From Flavobacterium sp. MFBS3-15 (GTDB lineage Bacteria > Bacteroidota > Bacteroidia > Flavobacteriales > Flavobacteriaceae), in NCBI RefSeq assembly GCF_026107645.2, contig NZ_JAPCHV010000003.1:186001-250000 (forward strand): a stretch of 64,000 bases of DNA, read 5' to 3'. Under the pieces are notes generated by a model. That model saw only the letters and a list, made by a program, of their open reading frames with translations, made no database searches and was not told the origin of the DNA. The position numbers and the translations under genes are program-made. Shown piece after piece: positions 1-7,678 of the stretch (position 1 is its first letter; every line of letters begins with the position of its first letter).

Positions 1-57
1 TTTTGAGAAAAGCTTGTAGCAGTTGTTTCACGAAGGCACACGTCTCCTTTGTGCAAC

Positions 58-94
58 TTTGTGAAACGGCTCCAAACTAAAATAATTACCTTTG
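58..94 (+). promoter_or_regulatory. Candidate promoter of mvaD
   Basis: A Bacteroidota -7 box TACCTTTG lies at 87-94, 16 bases before the mvaD start. The nearest TTTG for a -33 element is at 58-61, giving a 25-base spacer, longer than the usual 19-21, so only the -7 box is convincing. Confidence 0.5.
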
Positions 95-110
95 CCCAAA
101 ATCAATCCCA

Positions 111-1193
111 ATGACCGAAAAGGATTTTATCCCTTCAGCATATAGCAAAATAGCAGATGAAGGAAGCTTTGAATGGAGCGCCCCCAGCAACATTGCCCTT
201 GTAAAGTACTGGGGCAAAAAGGCCAACCAGGTTCCGGCCAACCCTTCCATCAGCTTTACGCTTAACGAGTGCAAGACGGTTACCAAACTTGCTTATGAAC
301 CTAAGAAGGATGTTAGCGGAATATCCTTCGATCTTTTGTTTGAAGGGCAGCCCAAGGACAGCTTCCGTCCGAAAATTGAGAAATTTTTTGAACGCACGGC
401 GCAGTATATCCCTTTTATAAAGGATTACCATTTTACTATTGATACCCGAAATACATTTCCCCACAGCTCCGGCATAGCATCATCGGCATCGGGCATGGCG
501 GCACTGGCCATGAACCTCATGAGCCTGGAGCGCCTCCTGTATCCGGATATAACCGACGAATATTTCTATAAAAAGGCTTCTTTCCTTGCCCGTTTGGGTT
601 CGGGCAGTGCCTGCCGCAGCATCAACGGCGCAGTCGTGGTGTGGGGTGCGCATGCGGAAATCGAAGGGAGTTCCGATCTTTTCGGGGTGCCGTTTGCCGG
701 TAAAGTGCATGAGGTATTCAGGAATTACAAGGATACCATACTTCTGGTAGACAAAGGGGAAAAGCAGGTGAGCAGTACCGTAGGGCACGACCTGATGCAC
801 GGCCACCCTTTTGCCGAAAGGCGCTTTGAACAGGCACATGAAAATCTGTCAGCCATGAAGAGGGCGATTGTAGAAGGAAATGTGGATGCCTTCATAAAGA
901 TTACCGAAAGCGAGGCGCTCACGCTGCATGCCATGATGATGACAAGCCTGCCATATTTTATACTAATGAAGCCCAACACGCTTGAGATCATTAACCGGAT
1001 ATGGAAATTCAGGCAGGATACGGGCATACCGGTTTGCTTTACGCTCGATGCCGGAGCCAACGTGCATGTGCTTTATCCTGAAAACGTTGCAGTAAAAGTT
1101 TTGGATTTCATTAAAGCCGAATTGCTTGCATACTGCCAGAACAACCAGTACATTTGCGACGAAATCGGAACAGGCGCGTTAAGATTATACTAA
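111..1193 (+). CDS. mvaD: Diphosphomevalonate decarboxylase
   Basis: Cytoplasmic enzyme that converts mevalonate 5-diphosphate to isopentenyl diphosphate with ATP, the last step of the mevalonate pathway. Seen in the 360-residue product: the family signature APSNIALVKYWGK at residues 24-36 followed by NPSISFTL, the GHMP phosphate-binding segment FPHSSGIASSASG at 116-128, RLGSGSACRS at 161-170, and the late LDAGANVH segment. Length is slightly above the roughly 330 usual for bacterial MvaD because of a short N-terminal extension. The start is the only ATG downstream of the -7 box at 87-94. It is followed 50 bases later by a mevalonate kinase in the same direction, which supports a mevalonate-pathway role. 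Flavobacteria are known to make isoprenoids by this route. Confidence 0.96.
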   Translation: MTEKDFIPSAYSKIADEGSFEWSAPSNIALVKYWGKKANQVPANPSISFTLNECKTVTKLAYEPKKDVSGISFDLLFEGQPKDSFRPKIEKFFERTAQYIPFIKDYHFTIDTRNTFPHSSGIASSASGMAALAMNLMSLERLLYPDITDEYFYKKASFLARLGSGSACRSINGAVVVWGAHAEIEGSSDLFGVPFAGKVHEVFRNYKDTILLVDKGEKQVSSTVGHDLMHGHPFAERRFEQAHENLSAMKRAIVEGNVDAFIKITESEALTLHAMMMTSLPYFILMKPNTLEIINRIWKFRQDTGIPVCFTLDAGANVHVLYPENVAVKVLDFIKAELLAYCQNNQYICDEIGTGALRLY

Positions 1194-1218
1194 AATTAAA
1201 AAGTTAACGTTTTTATCG

Positions 1219-1226
1219 TACCTTTA
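1219..1226 (+). promoter_or_regulatory. Possible -7 box for the mevalonate kinase gene
   Basis: TACCTTTA at 1219-1226 fits TAnnTTTR and lies 17 bases before the ATG. No clear -33 TTG is seen, so the gene may also be read from the mvaD promoter. Confidence 0.35.
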
Positions 1227-1243
1227 TAGCTCAATAGCACAAC

Positions 1244-2182
1244 ATGAAAGGACCTTTATTTTACTCGAAAATCTTACTCTTCGGAGAGTATGGCATCATT
1301 AAGGATTCTAAAGGATTGTCCATTCCCTATAACTTTTACAACGGCGCACTCAAGATAGAAGGCAAGGATTCGGCGGAAGCCCAAAAATCCAATGCCAGCC
1401 TGAAGCGTTTTGCGGCTTTCCTTGAAACGCTGCAAAAGGAGCAGCCGGAACTGGTTACCTTTGATCTTGAAACGCTAAACAAGCATCTTGAGGAAGGCAT
1501 GTACTTCGACTCGACCATTCCGCAGGGCTATGGCGTGGGCAGCAGCGGTGCATTGGTTGCGGCCATTTATGACCGTTATGCCAACGACAAGATAACCGTG
1601 CTGGAAAACCTGACGAGGGACAAGATGCTGCACCTCAAAAAGATATTCGGGCAGATGGAGTCGTTCTTCCATGGCAAGAGTTCGGGCCTTGACCCACTCA
1701 ACAGCTATTTGAGCATTCCAATATTGATTAACTCCCAGGACAACATAGAGACCACAGGCATACCAAGCCAAAGCACTACGGGCAAGGGAGCCGTATTCCT
1801 GTTGGATTCAGGTATTGTAGGCGAGACCGCACCGATGGTTTCCATTTTCATGGAAAGCCTCAAGGAGCAGGGCTTCCGCGATATGTTCAAGAAAGAATTC
1901 GCGCAATATACCGACGCCTGTGTGGACAACTTCCTGCATGGCGACTTCAAATCACTTTTTTCTAATACCAAGAAGCTTTCCAAAGTAGTGTTGAGCCACT
2001 TCAAGCCGATGATACCGGAGCAGTTCCATTCGGTTTGGCAAAAGGGCATCGATACCAACGATTACTACCTGAAACTTTGCGGATCAGGCGGTGGCGGCTA
2101 CATCCTGGGCTTTACCGAAGACCTCGAAAAAGCCAAAAAATCGCTGGAAGGCCATAAACTGGAGGTAGTGTATCAATTCTAA
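1244..2182 (+). CDS. mvaK1: GHMP-family mevalonate kinase
   Basis: Predicted to phosphorylate mevalonate to 5-phosphomevalonate with ATP in the cytoplasm. The 312-residue protein has the three GHMP-kinase motifs: an N-terminal LLFGEYGII (residues 11-19), the phosphate loop GYGVGSSGAL (95-104) and a glycine-rich CGSGGGGYILGF near residue 279. GKSSGLDPL (144-152) supplies the acidic residue that acts as catalytic base in this family. It sits directly after mvaD, and a membrane-protein gene begins 3 bases after its stop. Phosphomevalonate kinase is not in the window. The GHMP fold is certain; mevalonate rather than phosphomevalonate as substrate rests on the HGKSSGLDP motif and context. Confidence 0.88.
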   Translation: MKGPLFYSKILLFGEYGIIKDSKGLSIPYNFYNGALKIEGKDSAEAQKSNASLKRFAAFLETLQKEQPELVTFDLETLNKHLEEGMYFDSTIPQGYGVGSSGALVAAIYDRYANDKITVLENLTRDKMLHLKKIFGQMESFFHGKSSGLDPLNSYLSIPILINSQDNIETTGIPSQSTTGKGAVFLLDSGIVGETAPMVSIFMESLKEQGFRDMFKKEFAQYTDACVDNFLHGDFKSLFSNTKKLSKVVLSHFKPMIPEQFHSVWQKGIDTNDYYLKLCGSGGGGYILGFTEDLEKAKKSLEGHKLEVVYQF

Positions 2183-2185
2183 CCC

Positions 2186-2749
2186 GTGCACAGCGTTACT
2201 GACATCCTGAACATTCTGCTGAAATCCGTATTTGTGGGTTTCGGGTTTGTCATTCCCATTCTCGCCCTTGTAAGGACTTCCAATATTAAGGCCATAGCAG
2301 TCAAAGACCTTTTTATACTCACGGCTGTACAGGCAGTGCGCATAGCAGGTATCTTTTATTTCCTGCTGGCGGCCAAAGATGCATATACCTACTTTTTTGA
2401 CGGGACTTCGTACAACACATCCAATGTTTCGGCACCGGCCTATATGCTCTTCACTTTTTTTCCGCCGGCCATGACCGTGGTACTCAGCCAGCTGTTCTGG
2501 ATCAAAAAACTATACATGAAAAAGGCGGCGCTCATCACTTTTGCATTGCTGCTGCTTATCCTGCCTTCCGATCTTTTTGTACGGTACCTTTCCCATTGGG
2601 CGCTCGGCACACACGGAAGCCTGTGGCTTAATTTTCCGGCGTTTCCCGGACTACTGTCTTATGGACTGCTGAATATCATGGTATTCATTTTCATTATTTT
2701 TATCATCATGCTGGCAGGAGGGAAGCTGAAAGCCATCGCAGATAAATAA
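2186..2749 (+). CDS. Small integral membrane protein, unknown function
   Basis: I do not recognise this family. The 187-residue product is strongly hydrophobic with about five predicted membrane helices (roughly residues 8-28, 40-62, 85-105, 113-131 and 158-180) and ends in a short basic tail. The proposed start is GTG three bases after the stop of the mevalonate kinase gene; no ATG lies near the first helix, so GTG is the best choice and implies translational coupling. A separate promoter at 2789-2819 drives the next gene, so this one is probably the last of the mvaD-mvaK1 transcript. Whether it has any part in isoprenoid metabolism cannot be told. Confidence 0.75.
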   Translation: MHSVTDILNILLKSVFVGFGFVIPILALVRTSNIKAIAVKDLFILTAVQAVRIAGIFYFLLAAKDAYTYFFDGTSYNTSNVSAPAYMLFTFFPPAMTVVLSQLFWIKKLYMKKAALITFALLLLILPSDLFVRYLSHWALGTHGSLWLNFPAFPGLLSYGLLNIMVFIFIIFIIMLAGGKLKAIADK

Positions 2750-2788
2750 CATCCTGCACCATTTAATCGGGCAATTCCTCACAATACC

Positions 2789-2819
2789 TTGGATTTCTGC
2801 GTTGTTTGGGGTAACTTTA
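2789..2819 (+). promoter_or_regulatory. Promoter of the M3 peptidase gene
   Basis: TTG at 2789-2791, a 20-base spacer and TAACTTTA at 2812-2819 match the Bacteroidota -33/-7 arrangement. The expected transcript start leaves a leader of about 20 bases before the ATG at 2847. Confidence 0.65.
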
Positions 2820-2846
2820 CTTTTTCCATAACGGAAGCCCAATGAC

Positions 2847-4988
2847 ATGAAAAAAACAGCAATTTTACTTGCCGTAACAGGCGCAACATTATTATCCTGC
2901 AACCGAATGAACACTCCCGCAACCATAGGCGACGATAACCCGCTGCTCGCCGCTTTCGAAACGCCTTACCAGGCACCGCCGTTCCATCTCATTAAAAATG
3001 AACATTACAAACCCGCCATCCTTGAGGGCATACGCGTGCATCAGGGGGAGATCGATGCCATAGCGGCAGGCAAGGACGCCCCTACGTTTGAGAATACCAT
3101 AGTGGCGCTCGAAACTTCGGGTACGCTGCTTAACCGGGTCAATACCATCTTCAGCAACATCACTTCGGCCAACACCAACGATACCCTTCAGGCATTAGCC
3201 CAGGAACTGGCGCCGGAGCTATCAAAGCACAACGATAACATCTACCTTAACGATAAGCTGTTTGCCCGTGTAAAAAAGGTTTGGGATACGCAGATGAACC
3301 TGAAGCTGACACCCGAGCAGGCCAAGCTTTTGGAAAAGAAATACAAAGCCTTTTTACGCAGTGGCGCCAACCTTGATGCCAAACAGAAGGAAAGGCTGCG
3401 CGCCATTAACAGTGAGCTGTCGGTACTATCGCTGAAGTTTGGCGATAATGTACTGGCCGAGAACAACGCCTACCAATTGGTCATTGATAATAAAAAAGAC
3501 TTATCCGGGCTTCCGGAGGAGGTGGTGCAGACTGCTGCCGATGATGCGAGGGCCGCGGGAAAAGAGGGCAAATGGCTCTTTACCCTTCACAATTCCAGTG
3601 TAATGCCATTCCTGCAATATGCCGACAACCGTGAGCTTCGCAAGAAGATATGGATGGCTTACCAAAACAGGGGGAACAATGGCAACGAACTGGACAACCG
3701 CACCAATGTAGTGCACATGGCCAGCCTGCGCAGCGAAAAAGCAAGGCTCTTAGGCTATGCGTCTCACGCGCATTATGTGCTGGAAGAGCGTATGGCCAAA
3801 ACACCTGAAAATGTGTACAGCCTTTTGGACCAGCTTTGGAAGCCGGCGCTGGAAAAGGCAAAAGCAGAGGAGGCCGACATCAGGAAAATGATGTCAGCCG
3901 ATGGGATAAAAGATAATGTACAGCCATATGACTGGCGCTACTATACCGAGAAGATACGCAAGGAACGCTACAGCCTCGACGAGCAGGAGATAAAGCCATA
4001 TTTTAGCCTGGATAATGTGCGCAACGGGATATTTGAGGTAACGAAAAATCTGTATGGCCTGCAATTCAAAGAGCTGAACGACGTGCCAAAATACCATGAG
4101 GACGTGACCGTTTGGGAGGTCTCGGAAAAAGACGGCAAGCACGTTGGGCTGCTGTACATGGACTTCTTTCCCCGTGCCTCCAAAAGGGGTGGTGCGTGGA
4201 TGACCTCCTACCGCAAGGAAAAAATAACCGACGGTAAGCGCATTGCGCCGATAATTTCCATAGTGTGCAACTTCTCGAAGCCTACGGCAGGCAACCCTGC
4301 ATTGCTTACGTTTGATGAAACCACAACCTTCTTCCATGAATTTGGGCATGCACTGCACGGCTTGCTGAGCAATGTTACCTATGAGAGCCTGTCGGGTACG
4401 AGCGTGCCAACCGACTTTGTGGAGCTGCCTTCGCAGATCATGGAGAACTGGGCTGCTGAACCCGAAGTGCTGAAGATGTATGCTAAACATTACAAGACCG
4501 GGGGAGTGATTCCGGATGCGCTGATACAAAAATTACAGGAATCGGCAACATTCGACCAGGGATTTGCCACGGTAGAATACCTTGCGGCCTCTTACCTCGA
4601 CCTGAACTACCATACGCTAACGGATGCGCTTACGCAGAACATCGTGCCGTTTGAAGAAGCGGCCATGAATAAAATAGGTCTTCCCTCATCTATCATTCCG
4701 CGTTACCGGAGCACCTATTACAGCCACATATTCAGCGGAGGGTATTCGGCGGGATATTACAGCTATATCTGGTCGGGAGTGCTGGACACGGATGCGTTCG
4801 ATGCCTTTAAGCAAAAATCATTGTTTGACCCGGCTACAGCCCGGTCCTTCCGCACCAACATACTCGAAAAGGGCGGCACCGCCGATGCCGATGTAATGTA
4901 CCGCACCTTCCGTGGGGCAGAGCCATCGATTCAGCCATTGCTGAGGAAGAGGGGGTTGGGGAAGGAAAGTTTCAAAGTTGAAAAGTAA
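2847..4988 (+). CDS. dcp: M3-family zinc peptidase lipoprotein, peptidyl-dipeptidase Dcp type
   Basis: Zinc metallopeptidase predicted to release dipeptides from the C-terminus of peptides. The 713-residue product has the M3 active-site sequence FFHEFGHALHG near residues 495-505, whose two histidines and glutamate bind zinc and catalyse; this form is closer to Dcp than to oligopeptidase A. The N-terminus (MKKTAILLAVTGATLLSC) is a lipoprotein signal peptide with the lipobox LLSC, so the enzyme is probably anchored in the envelope and works in the periplasm. Length is normal for Dcp. It has its own promoter at 2789-2819 and ends before a pair of hairpins at 5029-5094. Family assignment is secure; exact cleavage preference is inferred. 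Confidence 0.93.
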   Translation: MKKTAILLAVTGATLLSCNRMNTPATIGDDNPLLAAFETPYQAPPFHLIKNEHYKPAILEGIRVHQGEIDAIAAGKDAPTFENTIVALETSGTLLNRVNTIFSNITSANTNDTLQALAQELAPELSKHNDNIYLNDKLFARVKKVWDTQMNLKLTPEQAKLLEKKYKAFLRSGANLDAKQKERLRAINSELSVLSLKFGDNVLAENNAYQLVIDNKKDLSGLPEEVVQTAADDARAAGKEGKWLFTLHNSSVMPFLQYADNRELRKKIWMAYQNRGNNGNELDNRTNVVHMASLRSEKARLLGYASHAHYVLEERMAKTPENVYSLLDQLWKPALEKAKAEEADIRKMMSADGIKDNVQPYDWRYYTEKIRKERYSLDEQEIKPYFSLDNVRNGIFEVTKNLYGLQFKELNDVPKYHEDVTVWEVSEKDGKHVGLLYMDFFPRASKRGGAWMTSYRKEKITDGKRIAPIISIVCNFSKPTAGNPALLTFDETTTFFHEFGHALHGLLSNVTYESLSGTSVPTDFVELPSQIMENWAAEPEVLKMYAKHYKTGGVIPDALIQKLQESATFDQGFATVEYLAASYLDLNYHTLTDALTQNIVPFEEAAMNKIGLPSSIIPRYRSTYYSHIFSGGYSAGYYSYIWSGVLDTDAFDAFKQKSLFDPATARSFRTNILEKGGTADADVMYRTFRGAEPSIQPLLRKRGLGKESFKVEK

Positions 4989-5028
4989 CAAAGCCGCAAA
5001 GTTTTATAAACTCGGAAAAACTTTGTAG

Positions 5029-5094
5029 AGACGTTGCACGCAACGTCTGATTCTTTAATAAAAACGATAAGAGCCGTTGCATTGCAACGGCTCT
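5029..5094. repeat. Two adjacent perfect hairpins between convergent genes
   Basis: The first, 5029-5048, has 9-base arms (AGACGTTGC) around 2 bases. The second, 5070-5094, has 12-base arms (AGAGCCGTTGCA) around a single base. Both share the core CGTTGC. Neither is followed by a T run, so they are not canonical terminators, though they lie where convergent transcripts should end. They look like copies of a dispersed intergenic palindrome. Confidence 0.75.
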
Positions 5095-5127
5095 ACTGTA
5101 TTTAGAGGTATATTTTCGTTTTAGATA

Positions 5128-5490
5128 TTACCCATGATATACCCTTGAAGCGACTATCTTGCCATCCTTTATTTCGAGGACTTCGGCAACAAGCATGTCG
5201 TCTTCGCCCTGTACGGTGCGGGTGTATTCCATGAATACGCGGTGGTCATTAGCGGTAAGCGAAGTGACTTTATAATACAGCGTAGGCAGCCTGTCAAAAG
5301 CATCCTGCCACCAGGCATGCATGGCTTCGCGTCCTTTTACAATGCCTCCGGTTTCCGGCTGCCTGATTTTTAGCTTGGGGCTGAAATGCTCGGCATCTTC
5401 GGTGTAAAGGTCAAGCAGGCGGTCAAGCTGTTTGGCATTGAAGGCTTCAAACCATTTCATGGCTATGTGTTCGATATCGCGTGGCTGCAC
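5128..5490 (-). CDS. SnoaL/NTF2-like protein
   Basis: A 120-residue single-domain protein of the NTF2-like superfamily. The pattern fits the SnoaL-like group: an N-terminal helix WFEAFNAKQLDRLLDLYTEDAEHFSP, then KGREAMHAWWQDAF, then beta strands ending in VLEIKDGKIVASRVYHG. Members are small cone-shaped barrels with diverse roles, including isomerases, dehydratases and ligand-binding proteins, so no reaction can be assigned. It has no signal peptide and is probably cytoplasmic. It begins 3 bases after the stop of the pseudouridine synthase gene on the same strand and is very likely co-transcribed with it, but the link is not functionally obvious. Confidence 0.8.
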   Translation of the reverse strand: MQPRDIEHIAMKWFEAFNAKQLDRLLDLYTEDAEHFSPKLKIRQPETGGIVKGREAMHAWWQDAFDRLPTLYYKVTSLTANDHRVFMEYTRTVQGEDDMLVAEVLEIKDGKIVASRVYHG

Positions 5491-5493
5491 TGC

Positions 5494-6438
5494 TTAAACG
5501 TTTTTAAGGTTGATGACTTCCTGGTCGGTAAGGAACCTCCAGTTGCCACGCGGCAGGTTCTTCTTGGTCAGGCCGGCAAACGATACACGGTCTACCTTCA
5601 GTACATCATAATTAAAGCTTTCAAATATGGCGCGTACTACCTTTACATTTGGCGTACGCAGTTTCAGGCCTATCTCGGTCTTGGCTTCGCCTTCTATGTA
5701 GCTGATTTCATCTATGAAGAGCCTGTGCCCGTCGAGCGTTACGCCCTGCGACATTTTCTCCAGGTCTTCAAACTTCAGGTTTTTGTCAAGCGATACCTGG
5801 TAGATCTTGAACGATTTTTGGTTGGGCTGCGAGAACTTGCGCACCATATCAGTATCGTTGGTAAAAATAAGAAGCCCGGTGGTATTCTTATCCATGCGCC
5901 CTATCGGCTGTATCTTGGCCTTTGTTGCGGCACGTACAAGCTCCATAACATTGCGCAGGTCTTTCTCATCATCCCCGGCAGTTGTAAAGTTCTTCGGCTT
6001 GTTAAGCAGGATATATTCCTTCTTTTCAGGCGTGATGCGTGTACCGTCAAAATCTACCTCGTCGGTAATCTTTACGATGTGGCCCATTTCGGTCACTACC
6101 TTGCCGTTCACCTTAACGTTGCCCGACTGTATGTAGATATCGGCCTCCCTGCGCGAGCACATGCCCGAATTGGAAATGTACTTGTTAAGGCGAATTTCGT
6201 CCGGATTGGTTTTTTTGGCTGCGGGTTTCGGCGCTGCCGGCTTCCTGTCAACAGGACCTTTGCCTTTTATGAAGCCTGCCTTTTTCGGGCCTTTATTTGC
6301 ATCTGCATCTTCATGTTTTGCCGCAGGTTTTGGCTTGCGTGCCTTATTCATCGGTTTCGACGGGCCTGCGCCTGCTTTCCTTGCCCTGCCGCTATTGCCT
6401 CTTCCCGGGCCGCCGCCCCTGTTACTGCCATTGTTCAT
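5494..6438 (-). CDS. rluB: RsuA/RluB-family pseudouridine synthase
   Basis: Predicted to isomerise a specific uridine of 23S rRNA to pseudouridine. After a disordered N-terminal extension of about 75 residues rich in Gly, Lys, Pro and Ala, the 314-residue protein has an S4 RNA-binding domain (LNKYISNSGMCSRREADIYI onward), then the catalytic domain with the motif GRMDKNTTGLLIFTND, whose aspartate is the nucleophile in this family. Basic N-terminal extensions of this kind are usual in Bacteroidota homologues. A -7 box, TATCTTTG on the minus strand at 6455-6462, lies 16 bases before the ATG. The SnoaL-like gene follows at 3 bases. Choice of RluB over RluE/F or RsuA is by general similarity. Confidence 0.9.
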   Translation of the reverse strand: MNNGSNRGGGPGRGNSGRARKAGAGPSKPMNKARKPKPAAKHEDADANKGPKKAGFIKGKGPVDRKPAAPKPAAKKTNPDEIRLNKYISNSGMCSRREADIYIQSGNVKVNGKVVTEMGHIVKITDEVDFDGTRITPEKKEYILLNKPKNFTTAGDDEKDLRNVMELVRAATKAKIQPIGRMDKNTTGLLIFTNDTDMVRKFSQPNQKSFKIYQVSLDKNLKFEDLEKMSQGVTLDGHRLFIDEISYIEGEAKTEIGLKLRTPNVKVVRAIFESFNYDVLKVDRVSFAGLTKKNLPRGNWRFLTDQEVINLKNV

Positions 6439-6454
6439 TTGTAGAATATTTTGG

Positions 6455-6462
6455 CAAAGATA
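6455..6462 (-). promoter_or_regulatory. Candidate -7 box for the pseudouridine synthase gene
   Basis: Minus-strand TATCTTTG matches TAnnTTTG and is 16 bases from the start codon. No clear -33 TTG is seen at the usual distance. Confidence 0.45.
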
Positions 6463-6539
6463 GTTTAATTTTTTTTGGAATGCGGATGAGGCAGATTATA
6501 GAATTCCGCCTATTTATAGCTTGCCGATTAGTCGGCCAT

Positions 6540-7460
6540 CTATATCATGGACAGCAATTTCCTGCCATGCACCACTACTGACGGGTCTATAAGCACAATG
6601 CAGAATACGCCGGTAACGATTAGGAATTTCAGGATGTTGTGCAGTCGCAGGTAATCCTTTTGGTTTTCGGCTTTCCAGAGCAGGCTCAGGAAGTAAATGA
6701 TCACGATCATGCCACTATAGAAATAGATGTCCATATAGCCTACATCGTACACGTCTATCAGCAGGAAAACAGGAATGACCGTCAGGAAGGTAAGCCCCAT
6801 AATGACCGCTTTTGCTGTGCGCTCGCCGAACATTACGGGTATGGTACGGTAGTCGGCCACGATATCGCCTTTGAGGTTTTCAAGGTCCTTTATCAGCTCC
6901 CTTGTGAGGATCAGCAGGAACAGGAAGGTGGCATGGGCAAATATCACCTGGTAGAAATTCTTGAAATACATCAGTATCCCGAAAAAAGGCAGCACCGCAA
7001 GCAGGGCAGCGGTAAGGTTACCAATGAGCGGGTAGCGTTTAAGCTTGTGTGAATAAAGCCATATCAGGAAAATATAGGCCGAAAAGAACAAGGCTGCCCG
7101 CCACGACACCAGCCATGCCAAAAGGAACACGATGAAGTTGAGCAGGAAATACACCCTTAGCTTGGTACCCTGGCTTACCAGCCTGTCGAGCATGGATTTC
7201 TTGGGGCGGTTGATGAGGTCTTTTTGTGCGTCGTAAAAATTATTGATGATATAGCCCGAAGCGATGGTGAGCGACGAGGCCAATACGATGAAAAACAGGT
7301 TAAGGTCGAGGATAACATCGAGCGCCCTTTCCTCCGGGGCCAGTATGAAAATGGCCGACAGGTACTGCGCCAGGGCAATGATGGGGATGTTGTAGCCACG
7401 CACCACCGAGAACATGCTGAGTACCTTCATGCGGGTGAGACGTGATTTCCTTGAAGCCAT
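6540..7460 (-). CDS. UbiA-family prenyltransferase
   Basis: Integral membrane enzyme that transfers an isoprenyl chain from its diphosphate to an acceptor. The 306-residue protein has about eight hydrophobic helices and the two aspartate-rich UbiA motifs: NNFYDAQKD (residues 73-81), with a nearby basic RPKKS, and DYRTIPVMFGE near residue 200. Similar flavobacterial proteins are usually named geranylgeranylglycerol-phosphate geranylgeranyltransferase, but acceptor specificity cannot be read from the sequence. Its isoprenyl substrate would derive from the mevalonate pathway genes a few kilobases away. It is the first of three minus-strand genes; a gap of 101 bases with its own -7 box separates it from the pseudouridine synthase gene. 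Confidence 0.88.
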   Translation of the reverse strand: MASRKSRLTRMKVLSMFSVVRGYNIPIIALAQYLSAIFILAPEERALDVILDLNLFFIVLASSLTIASGYIINNFYDAQKDLINRPKKSMLDRLVSQGTKLRVYFLLNFIVFLLAWLVSWRAALFFSAYIFLIWLYSHKLKRYPLIGNLTAALLAVLPFFGILMYFKNFYQVIFAHATFLFLLILTRELIKDLENLKGDIVADYRTIPVMFGERTAKAVIMGLTFLTVIPVFLLIDVYDVGYMDIYFYSGMIVIIYFLSLLWKAENQKDYLRLHNILKFLIVTGVFCIVLIDPSVVVHGRKLLSMI

Positions 7461-7491
7461 TTAATGTGATTTACCGTTTTAAAATGAACTG

Positions 7492-7499
7492 TAAAGATA
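7492..7499 (-). promoter_or_regulatory. Candidate -7 box for the UbiA-family gene
   Basis: Minus-strand TATCTTTA at 7492-7499 fits TAnnTTTR and leaves a leader of about 25 bases. The rest of the 218-base divergent spacer (7461-7678) shows no convincing second promoter for the plus-strand gene. Confidence 0.4.
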
Positions 7500-7678
7500 G
7501 TAAGATATTGTGTGACCGGCATATAAAAATAGAATACCTGCGAGGGCGTGTTCCCCCGGCCTGCATAACACGGATGCTTACTATGAAAATAGGGGGTAAC
7601 AATACTAACATCAAGTTAAATAGCAAGCCTTATTAACAGGAAAAATCTAATTTTATTTAAGAATTAAACAAGAATGCC

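Noticed and set aside
5386..6444. 352-codon plus-strand open frame across the pseudouridine synthase
   Set aside because: Antisense to a gene with clear S4 and catalytic motifs; composition (many Phe, Tyr, Val, Cys) is typical of a shadow frame.
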